Below, piece by piece: positions 37,465-43,821 of a DNA stretch of 64,000 nt (within the stretch, counting starts at the first letter, position 1; every line of letters starts with the position of its first letter). Source of the DNA: Parafrankia irregularis (GTDB lineage: Bacteria > Actinomycetota > Actinomycetes > Frankiales > Frankiaceae); contig NZ_FAOZ01000003.1 of NCBI RefSeq assembly GCF_001536285.1, positions 465,503 to 529,502 of the forward strand. The letters are read 5' to 3'. Both the position numbers and the translations under genes were made by a program. Below the pieces are notes generated by a model, which saw nothing but the letters and a program-made list of their open reading frames with translations, did no database searches and was not told the origin of the DNA.

Positions 37465-37831
37465 ATCTCCTCCCGACGATGCCCGGCATCGTCGTGAACG
37501 GCGATTTTGTCGGCGGGGCGCTCCTGCCGGGGTGCGTCATCACCGCCGCGGCGAGGCTATCGGGATTCACCCTGCAAAATATCCGCGGGTCGCCTGGGTG
37601 ACACGGAAAGCCGCAGGATTCGTTCGAAATGCACCAGTCAACACCGGGGGTGCCTGCCGCCAGCAGGACACATCAATACCCAGAAAGCGCGAATCGGTAC
37701 ACAGCGGATCACGCCGCCGGGTGCACGGAGTCCTTATCTCTCGCAACGGGCACTGGCAGCAGTGCCAGCTGCCGGCTGCGCGGGTCAACAGGGCTGGGGC
37801 GCGCGGGCGGAATGGGAGCTGAAAGCGCCGG
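37465..37831. other. Gene-free spacer
   Basis: About 370 bases between two minus-strand genes. No reading frame with coding-like composition, RNA gene or clear hairpin was seen. The minus-strand promoter for the repeat/metalloprotease gene should lie at its left end. Confidence 0.5.
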
Positions 37832-38719
37832 TCACACAGTGCCGCCGCCGGCGTGGGTTGCCCCACCGGGTGGAACCATCCACCGAAGTGCTCGAACGAC
37901 CGGATTCGGCGCCGGGTCCCAGGGCTCCCTGTCGGTGGGATCCCAGGCATAGCACGGGACCCGGTCCCGGATCAGCCCGGTGAGTTCGGGAATCGACAGC
38001 TCCGCGGCCGACCAGGAGTAGAGCGCGTCCAGACGCGGCACGATCATCCCGACGTCGAGCAGCCGACCGAGGCCGTGCTCGTCGTCGATATACCCCTGCA
38101 GATCGCCCTCAAGGGGATACCGGTCGGGCAGCACCCGGGACAGCGACAGGAAGATTCCGGTCATTCTCACCCGCGGGTCACCGAGCAGGGGCGCGACCGG
38201 CCCCAACCAGCCCATCGCGAGGCGCGGAGCGGCCACCAGCGCGTGCGCGTACAGTACGCGGACCAGCACCAGGTTCAGGAAGAACCGCTCCACATAGCTT
38301 TCGGCGTCGGCCAGTGCCCGGTGCTCGAGATAGGCGGCCACGACGCTCGCGTTGTGCGCGCGGTACCACGCCTGTACCGAAGGCCGGCGGGCGAACGCCA
38401 CCGACGACGCGGCGCTCGGCGAGGACATCGGACCACCCATTCCAACCACGTGGCCACGCGCCTCGGCGGTGTCACGCAGAAGCCGCTCGTTGACGGCCCG
38501 CCACCAAGCACTTCCCGGCGCCTCACCGTCCACCGGGGCGAGCAGGCCGCGGCGTAGCTGCCAGCGCATGAATGCCAATGCCGCCCGCCGATACGGCAGC
38601 CGCAGCTCGGGCCACCCCGGTGGCGCTGCGTAGAGAGAGCCCAGCAACGCCAACCGCCCCGCCGGATCGTCGCGCACCGCGTCCACCCGGCCAGCTGCGT
38701 ACTCGGCGGCAGTAGCCAC
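37832..38719 (-). CDS. Conserved hypothetical protein, 295 residues
   Basis: A mainly helical protein with WPELRLPYRRAALAFMRWQLRRGLL and YVERFFLNLVLVRVLYAHAL. No family assignment. The Trp/Tyr-rich composition (WYRAHNASVVAAYLEHR, IRDRVPCYAWDPTDREPW) and normal codon use support a real gene. No signal or certain membrane segment. It follows the ferritin-like gene on the same strand. Confidence 0.65.
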   Translation of the reverse strand: MATAAEYAAGRVDAVRDDPAGRLALLGSLYAAPPGWPELRLPYRRAALAFMRWQLRRGLLAPVDGEAPGSAWWRAVNERLLRDTAEARGHVVGMGGPMSSPSAASSVAFARRPSVQAWYRAHNASVVAAYLEHRALADAESYVERFFLNLVLVRVLYAHALVAAPRLAMGWLGPVAPLLGDPRVRMTGIFLSLSRVLPDRYPLEGDLQGYIDDEHGLGRLLDVGMIVPRLDALYSWSAAELSIPELTGLIRDRVPCYAWDPTDREPWDPAPNPVVRALRWMVPPGGATHAGGGTV

Positions 38720-38801
38720 CCGCGAACCCTACGCCCCGGAACCGCTTCGGCGGTGGTCGTGGCATCCGCGGACCGGCGCCGCCGTCGTCCTTGGCGCGGT
38801 T

Positions 38802-39278
38802 CTACATATCTGCGTCGAGCAGGGCACTCACCCGGGCCACCCGGTCGGCGTGCTGCGAATCCTCGCGTCCGTTGATCCGGAGCAGGCGCGCGACGTTCGG
38901 GTCGGGTTCGGTGCCGGCCCACCGCTGGTAGTCGGCGTCACCGGCCCGCTCGCCGCGTGCGATGGCGGCCAGCAATGCCGCGTCCACCGGGGGTGGCGGC
39001 CCGAGGGGATAGCCGCCCTCCAGGTCCGCGGAAGGCTCGTACGGGCACCCGAGCTTGATGGTGAGGGCCTGTTGCATCCGGCTGGCATGGCCCCACTCCC
39101 CGCGGCCGTTGCGGCGAAGAAGTTCGGCGGCCTCTTCGTTTCGGAGGCTGTCCGCGAGCTGAAAGTAGAAGAACCCGGATGTGCGTTCCAGCTTGTAGAC
39201 GACCTCGAGCTCGGGAACATCCAGGTGGTCGAGTCGCGAGAGATCCCGGGCGGCCGCCCGGAAATCCTGCTCATCCAT
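38802..39278 (-). CDS. Ferritin-like/rubrerythrin-type helical protein
   Basis: A 158-residue protein. Paired helices with carboxylate and histidine residues (ELEVVYKLERTSGFFYFQLAD, RRNGRGEWGHASRMQQAL, REDSQHADRVARV) suggest a four-helix ferritin-like fold, though not every diiron ligand is obvious. The ATG at 39278 gives MDEQDFRAAARDLSRLDHLDVPEL. A longer upstream frame reads into the crotonase remnant and is rejected. Confidence 0.6.
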   Translation of the reverse strand: MDEQDFRAAARDLSRLDHLDVPELEVVYKLERTSGFFYFQLADSLRNEEAAELLRRNGRGEWGHASRMQQALTIKLGCPYEPSADLEGGYPLGPPPPVDAALLAAIARGERAGDADYQRWAGTEPDPNVARLLRINGREDSQHADRVARVSALLDADM

Positions 39279-39350
39279 TCTGCCGCCTCCTCGACAACCC
39301 GCAGCATGGGCCCTTCCAAGGATAACCAGAGCGACCGGAAGAGTCACAGA

Positions 39351-39516
39351 TCTGAGGTCATCGCCGAGCAGGCGCCGCGGATCGGCCTGGTGCGCCGTCT
39401 TCCCGGTCGAGGCACTCGGCGTGGCGAAGCTCGCCGTCGACATGTACGCCGGCGTCTGCGACCGCACCACCCAGCGGGACCTCGACCGCCCGCTGGTCAC
39501 CAACCTGCTGAACGGT
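39351..39516 (+). pseudogene. Frameshifted C-terminal remnant of an enoyl-CoA hydratase/isomerase
   Basis: Reading frame one gives SEVIAEQAPRIGLVRRL, matching the crotonase AxxAxxIGLV segment. After about 39397 the match continues in another frame as FPVEALGVAKLAVDMYAGV and then TTQRDLDRPLVTNLLNG, as near a crotonase C-terminus. A one-base insertion (or two-base loss) joins the two. No start or upstream part is visible. Reads as a decayed gene fragment. Confidence 0.5.
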
Positions 39517-39880
39517 CAGGGCTGTTCCGGGGGCCCGGCGTCGACCTGCCTTCCGGAGGCTGCCAGGAAACGGGTGACGACCGGCGCCAGATGTTCGGCG
39601 TGCGGCCTGCCGAGGCACCCGAGCTCCATCGCGGTGCCCACCAGGGTCATGCGCCGAAACATGCTGGTGGCGGCAATCTTTCGGACCGCGTACGGATGGC
39701 CGGGCGAGGGCGTCGACCGAAGGAATCTCGCCCGCGCCTCGCGGTTGCTGCTCCGGTCGGCGAGGCCCTGTATCTTCGGACCGGAGATGAGGCGGTCGGG
39801 CAGCCGGTCGCCGCGTGGGAAGAGGCGCTGTGCTCCGCCCGCGGAACCGACCGCGCTCTCCATCGGACCAGGGATTCCTG
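39517..39880. other. Unassigned spacer after the crotonase remnant
   Basis: About 360 bases. Overlapping frames on both strands are open, but their translations are Arg/Pro-rich shadows. A minus-strand stretch ending VTRFLAASGRQVDAGPPEQP is the only segment that might be degraded coding sequence. Confidence 0.3.
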
Positions 39881-40342
39881 ATGCGTCTGCCATACCGGTT
39901 CCGAGGCGACCTGACAGTTGTCGGTTATTCGTTGTTCTTCTTGGCCGGTCTCGCCCCGCTGCTGCTTGTGAACCGCTGGCTGCTCGACAATGCCATGTCC
40001 GATCTCTCGTTACGGAACAATGGCGTGCACACGACTGCCGTGGCACTCTCCACACGTTACGAGTGGAGGAGCGATGAAACCACCAGCTGGAAAGAACACA
40101 CCACCAGGGTGAGCTATACCGTCGGCGGCGAGAAGTATGTCGGGGAGGTCTCCGGCTCCTACCCGGCAGGCGGGCAGGTAGACGTTGTCTACGACCGCGG
40201 CGATCCCACCAGTCTCGCCCACAGCCCCTCCGAACCCGGCATCGCGAGGGTCGTCATGGGCTTCACCTTCCTGGCCCTCGGGATCGGCCTGCTGGGGGCA
40301 TTCATATTGTTTTTTGTCGGGTGGTGGCCCTTCAGGGCGTGA
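39881..40342 (+). CDS. DUF3592-like two-helix membrane protein
   Basis: A 153-residue protein. One hydrophobic helix lies near the N-terminus (YSLFFLAGLAPLLLV) and one near the C-terminus (MGFTFLALGIGLLGAFILFF). Between them is a soluble domain with VSYTVGGEKYVGEVSGSYPAGGQVDVVYDRGDP, which matches the DUF3592 pattern of a small beta domain. Function unknown. The ribosome site is weak (AGGGA). It precedes the RiPP cluster but is separated by about 470 bases and is probably unrelated. Confidence 0.7.
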   Translation: MRLPYRFRGDLTVVGYSLFFLAGLAPLLLVNRWLLDNAMSDLSLRNNGVHTTAVALSTRYEWRSDETTSWKEHTTRVSYTVGGEKYVGEVSGSYPAGGQVDVVYDRGDPTSLAHSPSEPGIARVVMGFTFLALGIGLLGAFILFFVGWWPFRA

Positions 40343-40734
40343 CGGGTGGTGAGTTCGCCGGTAGCCCGGCGGGCAGCCCATCCCCGTGATCCGAACCTGT
40401 GGACGTCCTGGGCACACTCGGCCAGGCCGCGGCCCTCGCGACCTGCCTGTCACACGGCGACGGGGAGCGGGGAGGTTCCTGTAACCCCGAACGGTTCTGA
40501 TGCGCAGGCGCACGCGATATCGGAGCGGGCGAGCACGGAACGGCCTGACAGGTTCGGGTTCCGTGGGCGGTTCGCCGCGATGGCGTCGACCCGGCGGTAC
40601 CCGCCGGAGGAGCCGGTCGACTTCGCGCCTGATGACCCGCCGGCGAGCACGGGGCGCGGGATCCGGGGTCGGCCGCGGCGTCCCCCTACCACCCAGACCA
40701 TCCGATCGTGACCGAAAGTAGTTGCCCGAACTGG
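40343..40734. other. Gene-free spacer before the RiPP cluster
   Basis: About 390 bases with open but Arg/Pro-rich frames and no credible gene. The RiPP promoter and operator follow immediately. Confidence 0.5.
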
Positions 40735-40764
40735 TTGCGTCCACCCTCCCGACACACCTACTGT
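40735..40764 (+). promoter_or_regulatory. Predicted promoter of the RiPP operon
   Basis: TTGCGT (40735-40740), an 18-base spacer and TACTGT (40759-40764). The start of transcription would fall near 40771, directly at the palindrome described next. Prediction from consensus only. Confidence 0.4.
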
Positions 40765-40771
40765 CTGCGAC

Positions 40772-40795
40772 ACGGAAATGGTTTCCGTTTTCATT
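40772..40795. promoter_or_regulatory. Palindromic operator, Zur/Fur-box-like, at the RiPP promoter
   Basis: ACGGAAA-TGG-TTTCCGT (40772-40788) is a perfect 7-base inverted repeat with a 3-base centre. Its inner 13 bases agree with the actinobacterial Zur-type core GAAAATGATTTTC at 10 positions. An overlapping 19-base AATG...TTTTCATT (40777-40795) also matches the outer half-site of that box. Placed at the predicted +1, it would block transcription when bound. Zinc or iron control is inferred. Confidence 0.5.
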
Positions 40796-40812
40796 ACAGG
40801 TAGGAGGCAGTC

Positions 40813-41001
40813 GTGAGTGAGTTCCGAGTCGAACCCGTCGCGGCGGCGGCCCCGGTGGCGGCGCCGCAGGGTCCGGGCACCAACGCGCTGGTCCACAGCC
40901 CGTTCGTGATCGAGCCGGTCGCGGTGGCCGCCCCGGTGGCGGCGCCGCAGGGTCCGGGCACCAACGCGCTGGTCCACAGCCCGTTCGTGATCGCTCGCTG
41001 A
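40813..41001 (+). CDS. RiPP precursor peptide with two tandem core units
   Basis: A 62-residue GTG-started peptide with AGGAGG at 40802-40807. After six residues (MSEFRV) it consists of two 27-residue units, residues 7-33 and 34-60, then Ala-Arg. Each unit is EPVA(A/V)AAPVAAPQGPG followed by TNALVHSPFVI; only residue 11/38 differs. No cysteine is present, so any YcaO heterocycles would form at Thr 23/50 and Ser 29/56, the latter after His. Such a short non-repeated leader is unusual; the Ala/Pro-rich half of each unit may serve as the recognition sequence. It is followed by a hairpin and by E1-like, hydrolase and YcaO genes, which identify it as their substrate. Confidence 0.8.
   Translation: MSEFRVEPVAAAAPVAAPQGPGTNALVHSPFVIEPVAVAAPVAAPQGPGTNALVHSPFVIAR
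40831..40992 (+). repeat. Near-perfect 81-bp tandem duplication in the precursor gene
   Basis: Copies at 40831-40911 and 40912-40992. Four differences all fall within the first 20 bases; the rest, which encodes PVAAPQGPGTNALVHSPFVI, is identical. Either the duplication is young or gene conversion keeps the core half uniform. Confidence 0.95.
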
Positions 41002-41007
41002 GTCGGC

Positions 41008-41041
41008 GGGGGCCGGGTCGCACCCAAGCGGCCCGGCCCCC
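41008..41041 (+). terminator. GC-rich hairpin between precursor and modification genes
   Basis: A perfect 10-base stem, GGGGGCCGGG (41008-41017) with CCCGGCCCCC (41032-41041), and a 14-base loop, beginning seven bases after the precursor stop. There is no T-run. It probably acts as an attenuator or RNA-stabilising stem that keeps precursor mRNA in excess over the enzymes, as seen in many RiPP operons. Confidence 0.65.
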
Positions 41042-41044
41042 GTG

Positions 41045-41112
41045 CGGTCGCCGCCACAGCACGGTCGCCGCCACAGCACGGTCGCCGCCACGGCACGGTT
41101 GCCGCCACAGCA
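41045..41112 (+). repeat. Four tandem copies of a 17-bp unit in the operon leader
   Basis: CGGTCGCCGCCACAGCA repeated at 41045, 41062, 41079 and 41096, with one substitution each in the third and fourth copies. It lies between the hairpin and the ribosome site of the E1-like gene. Non-coding as I read it. It could be a protein-binding array, a spacer or slippage product. Confidence 0.9.
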
Positions 41113-41128
41113 AAAAGGAGGGTTGTCG

Positions 41129-42007
41129 GTGAGGCTGGCTGAGGGGCATCACCTGTACGAGTTCCCGGACGGCAGCTGGCGTGTCCTGGGGCCAGGGGAT
41201 GCGTTTCTGCGGGTGACGGGCCCGTCGGAGGCGGTCGCGCGGCTTCGGGAGCGTCTGTGTGGCCCCCCGCCGAGGAAGGCGGAGCCGGCGCGACTGGTCA
41301 CGGACGGCGACGAGCGGTCCGACGCGGTCGTCGGCCAGCTGGCCGACGCGCTCCGAGAACGGGGCGTCATAGTCGACGCGGATTCGTCAGCCAGGGCCCG
41401 GCCGGGGCCGTCGGTGCTGCATGTGGCAGGGGATGGCCCGGTCGCGCGGCTCGTCGCGGATCTCGCGGCAGGGTGGGCGACGCGGGTGCGGCGCGGGCCG
41501 GTCGACGAGACCGTCGTGCGCGGCGCGGACGTGCTGGTGGACTGCGCGGGCTGGTTGCCGGACACGGACTGGCGGCGAGTGGAGCGATGGTGCGGGCAGC
41601 ACGCGACAGCGTGGACACGTGCGCACATGGAAGGGCTGTCGCTGTTCGCTGGTCCGCTGACGGTGCCTGGCCGCAGCGCCGGCTACGAGGACGTGCGGGG
41701 TCGTCGGCTCGCAGCTGCCGGCGCGCCGGAGGAGCTGCTGGCGCACTGGTCCTGGCTGGGCGCATCGACGTCCGAACCTCCGCCTGTGCCATGGCCGGGG
41801 CGCGGTGTCGTGGCGGTCGCGGCCGGGCTGCTGCTCGGCGAGGTGGAGCGCTGGTGGGCAACCGACCAGCTGCCGGAGATCGACGTCCAGGTCGAGGTCG
41901 GTCCCGACGGTGAGATGCGCCGTCATCCGGTCCTCCCGTTGCCGGTCGTGGCGTCACCCGCCGCGCCGCGGCGTGGTGCGCGACCCGCCGGGCCGGTGCG
42001 CACATGA
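41129..42007 (+). CDS. RRE-containing E1/ThiF-like partner protein for YcaO (TOMM C-protein-like)
   Basis: A 292-residue protein. The GTG at 41129 has AGGAGG seven bases before it. Residues 1-45 (HHLYEFPDGSWRVLGPGDAF) look like a PqqD-type RiPP recognition element that binds precursor leaders. The middle has a weak Rossmann pattern (SVLHVAGDGPVARLVADLAA), and the end has FAGPLTVPGRSAGYEDVRGRR, the ThiF-like segment where relatives carry a zinc CxxC; both cysteines are missing here. The likely role is to deliver the precursor to the YcaO enzymes. Overlaps the hydrolase gene by ATGA. No adenylation residues are apparent, as usual for the TOMM branch. Confidence 0.7.
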   Translation: MRLAEGHHLYEFPDGSWRVLGPGDAFLRVTGPSEAVARLRERLCGPPPRKAEPARLVTDGDERSDAVVGQLADALRERGVIVDADSSARARPGPSVLHVAGDGPVARLVADLAAGWATRVRRGPVDETVVRGADVLVDCAGWLPDTDWRRVERWCGQHATAWTRAHMEGLSLFAGPLTVPGRSAGYEDVRGRRLAAAGAPEELLAHWSWLGASTSEPPPVPWPGRGVVAVAAGLLLGEVERWWATDQLPEIDVQVEVGPDGEMRRHPVLPLPVVASPAAPRRGARPAGPVRT

Positions 42008-43821
42008 GCGCGGCGCCGGGTGAGATGTGGACGAACCTGCGGGTCGCCGGCGCGGACGGAACGCCGCTCGCGGTCGACGTCCACCTGCCGCCACGGGTGG
42101 ACTGGCCCGTCCCGGTGGTCGTGACGCGCACCCCCTACGGGCGCAGCGCCCATCTCGCCGAGGGCCAGGGCTGGGCAGCGCGGGGCTTCGGCTACGTCGT
42201 GCAGGACGTGCGGGGCCGGTACGACTCGGACGGGCAGTGGCGGCCATACCGCGACGAGCGCGCCGACGGTGCCACGCTGGCCGACTGGATCATCGACCAG
42301 CGGTGGTGCGATAGCCAGCTCGTGGCCTACGGAGGCTCCTACTCCGGGTTCACCGCCTGGGCCCTGGCGGTGGAGCGCCCCGACGCGGTACGGGCGGTGG
42401 TGAGCCTCGGCCCGTCGATGGGCCTGCACCGGACCAAGTTCGAGCCGAGCGGCATCCTGCGCCTCGCCGAGCACGCCTACTGGTGGCTGGAACGAGCGGA
42501 CGGACGGACCAGCCGGGACGGGCTGGTCCGCCTGGTGCACGCCCGCCAGCCCGACGTGCTCGACCACCTTCCCGTCTGCGAGCTCCCCGCACGGATGGGC
42601 GCGTCCCTGCCGCACTGGGCCGACCTTCTGCACGACGGTCCCGAACCTGGTCCGGAGGTGCTGACCGACGGGGAGCTGGCCGGGGTGAGGGCGGCGGCGT
42701 TCCATGTCGGCGGCTGGTACGACCTGCTGGTCACCGAGACCCTCACCCATTGGGACCTCGTCGGCTCCGCGGTCACCCCTCGGCCGCCGAGGCGAATGCT
42801 CGTCGGGGCGTGGGGCCACGATCTCGCATTCGCCCCGACCAGCCGGGTCGGCGACCGCGACCACGGACCGGCGTCGCGCTACGACTTCGGGACACGCTGC
42901 ATCGACTGGCTGCGGGCCGTGCTGCGGCCCGCACCCGCCTCCTCGGCCCTCCCCGCGGTGTCACCCACGGCATCCGCACCGCACGCGCCGACGCCGCCGG
43001 CCTCGCAGGCGCTGTCGGGAGCGGAGGTCTTCGTCCGCGGCGCCGATCAGTGGGTCGCATGCGCCCAGTGGCCGCCGGCCCCGGCGACCGACGCGGTCTG
43101 GTACGCCGGGGCCGACGAAACGCTGTCCGTCGAGGACTCCGGACCGGCCGGCGGGCGGAGTTTCCGCTACGACCCGGCGGAGCCCTTTCCCTCCACGGTC
43201 CCCGGCGCGGACCGCCGGCCCCTGCTCGGCCGGAAGGACGCCGTCCGGTTCATCTCCGACCCGTTGCCCGCCCCCGTCACGCTCCTCGGCAGTGGACGGG
43301 TGGAGCTGTCGGCCGCGGCGGACGGCCCGGCGGCTGACTGGATCGTGCGGGTGCTCGGCTGGCAGGTCGACGGCGCGCTGTTCGAGATCGCCTTCGGCAG
43401 CGCCGTCCGGACAGCACCGGCCGGCACCAGCGGGGCCTTCGCCGTCACGCTGGCAGGTGCGGTGGAGCAACTGCCGACGGGGGCTCGACTGGTCCTGGAG
43501 ATCACCGGCAGTGATCATCCGAATCTGGCCCGGAACCTGGGCACCGGGCAGGACCGCTACACCACCGCCGCGACACGGCCGTACACGCAGACCGTGCTGT
43601 TCGAGCCCGCTCGCGCAGGAATCCGCCTCGTGCTCTCCGTGATGGGCCTCGGCGTCGCTGCGGAGATCGAGCGGGACGGGAAGGCCGACCGGGACAGTAC
43701 GGCCGGGCGGGACAGGACAGCCGGGCGGGACAGGACAGCCGGGCCGGCCGAGCGTGCCTTCGGTTCGGGGGATGACCAGTTGCTCGCGGTAACGGGTGCG
43801 GGCGAAGGGTCACATCCATGA
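42004..43821 (+). CDS. CocE/NonD-family (X-Pro dipeptidyl-peptidase-like) serine hydrolase
   Basis: A 605-residue alpha/beta hydrolase. The nucleophile elbow GGSYSG has Ser 112; RTPYGR, VVQDVRGRYDSDGQW and the histidine region WGHDLAF complete the family pattern, and a C-terminal jelly-roll follows. Relatives cleave after Pro-containing N-termini or act as acyl esterases. In a RiPP operon, with a Pro-rich precursor, trimming of the modified peptide is the natural suggestion. The last 35 residues contain an Asp/Arg repeat encoded by 18-base units. ATGA overlaps at both ends. Confidence 0.85.
   Translation: MSAAPGEMWTNLRVAGADGTPLAVDVHLPPRVDWPVPVVVTRTPYGRSAHLAEGQGWAARGFGYVVQDVRGRYDSDGQWRPYRDERADGATLADWIIDQRWCDSQLVAYGGSYSGFTAWALAVERPDAVRAVVSLGPSMGLHRTKFEPSGILRLAEHAYWWLERADGRTSRDGLVRLVHARQPDVLDHLPVCELPARMGASLPHWADLLHDGPEPGPEVLTDGELAGVRAAAFHVGGWYDLLVTETLTHWDLVGSAVTPRPPRRMLVGAWGHDLAFAPTSRVGDRDHGPASRYDFGTRCIDWLRAVLRPAPASSALPAVSPTASAPHAPTPPASQALSGAEVFVRGADQWVACAQWPPAPATDAVWYAGADETLSVEDSGPAGGRSFRYDPAEPFPSTVPGADRRPLLGRKDAVRFISDPLPAPVTLLGSGRVELSAAADGPAADWIVRVLGWQVDGALFEIAFGSAVRTAPAGTSGAFAVTLAGAVEQLPTGARLVLEITGSDHPNLARNLGTGQDRYTTAATRPYTQTVLFEPARAGIRLVLSVMGLGVAAEIERDGKADRDSTAGRDRTAGRDRTAGPAERAFGSGDDQLLAVTGAGEGSHP
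43685..43738 (+). repeat. 18-bp tandem repeats at the hydrolase 3' end
   Basis: Three units of the type CCGGGCGGGACAGGACAG; the last two (43703-43720, 43721-43738) are identical and the first is diverged. They encode repeats of GRDRTA in a charged tail beyond the folded domain. Probably slippage and likely tolerated. Confidence 0.8.

Noticed and set aside
36455..37822. Plus-strand open frame over the FG-GAP repeats with repeated KRVPFGA and PHGLVT motifs
   Set aside because: The repetition is the antisense image of the 168-bp coding units; the minus strand carries Asp-rich FG-GAP loops and a metalloprotease.
40346..40711. Possible 121-codon gene just before the RiPP operon
   Set aside because: Arg/Pro/Ser-rich composition, no good ribosome site, no motif; treated as non-coding spacer.
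41045..41112. CRISPR-like array
   Set aside because: Four head-to-tail 17-bp copies without spacers; a simple tandem repeat.
40010..41152. Minus-strand open frame across the RiPP promoter and precursor
   Set aside because: Arg/Pro-rich with repetition produced by the precursor and leader repeats; no ribosome site or family signature. The plus-strand precursor has both.
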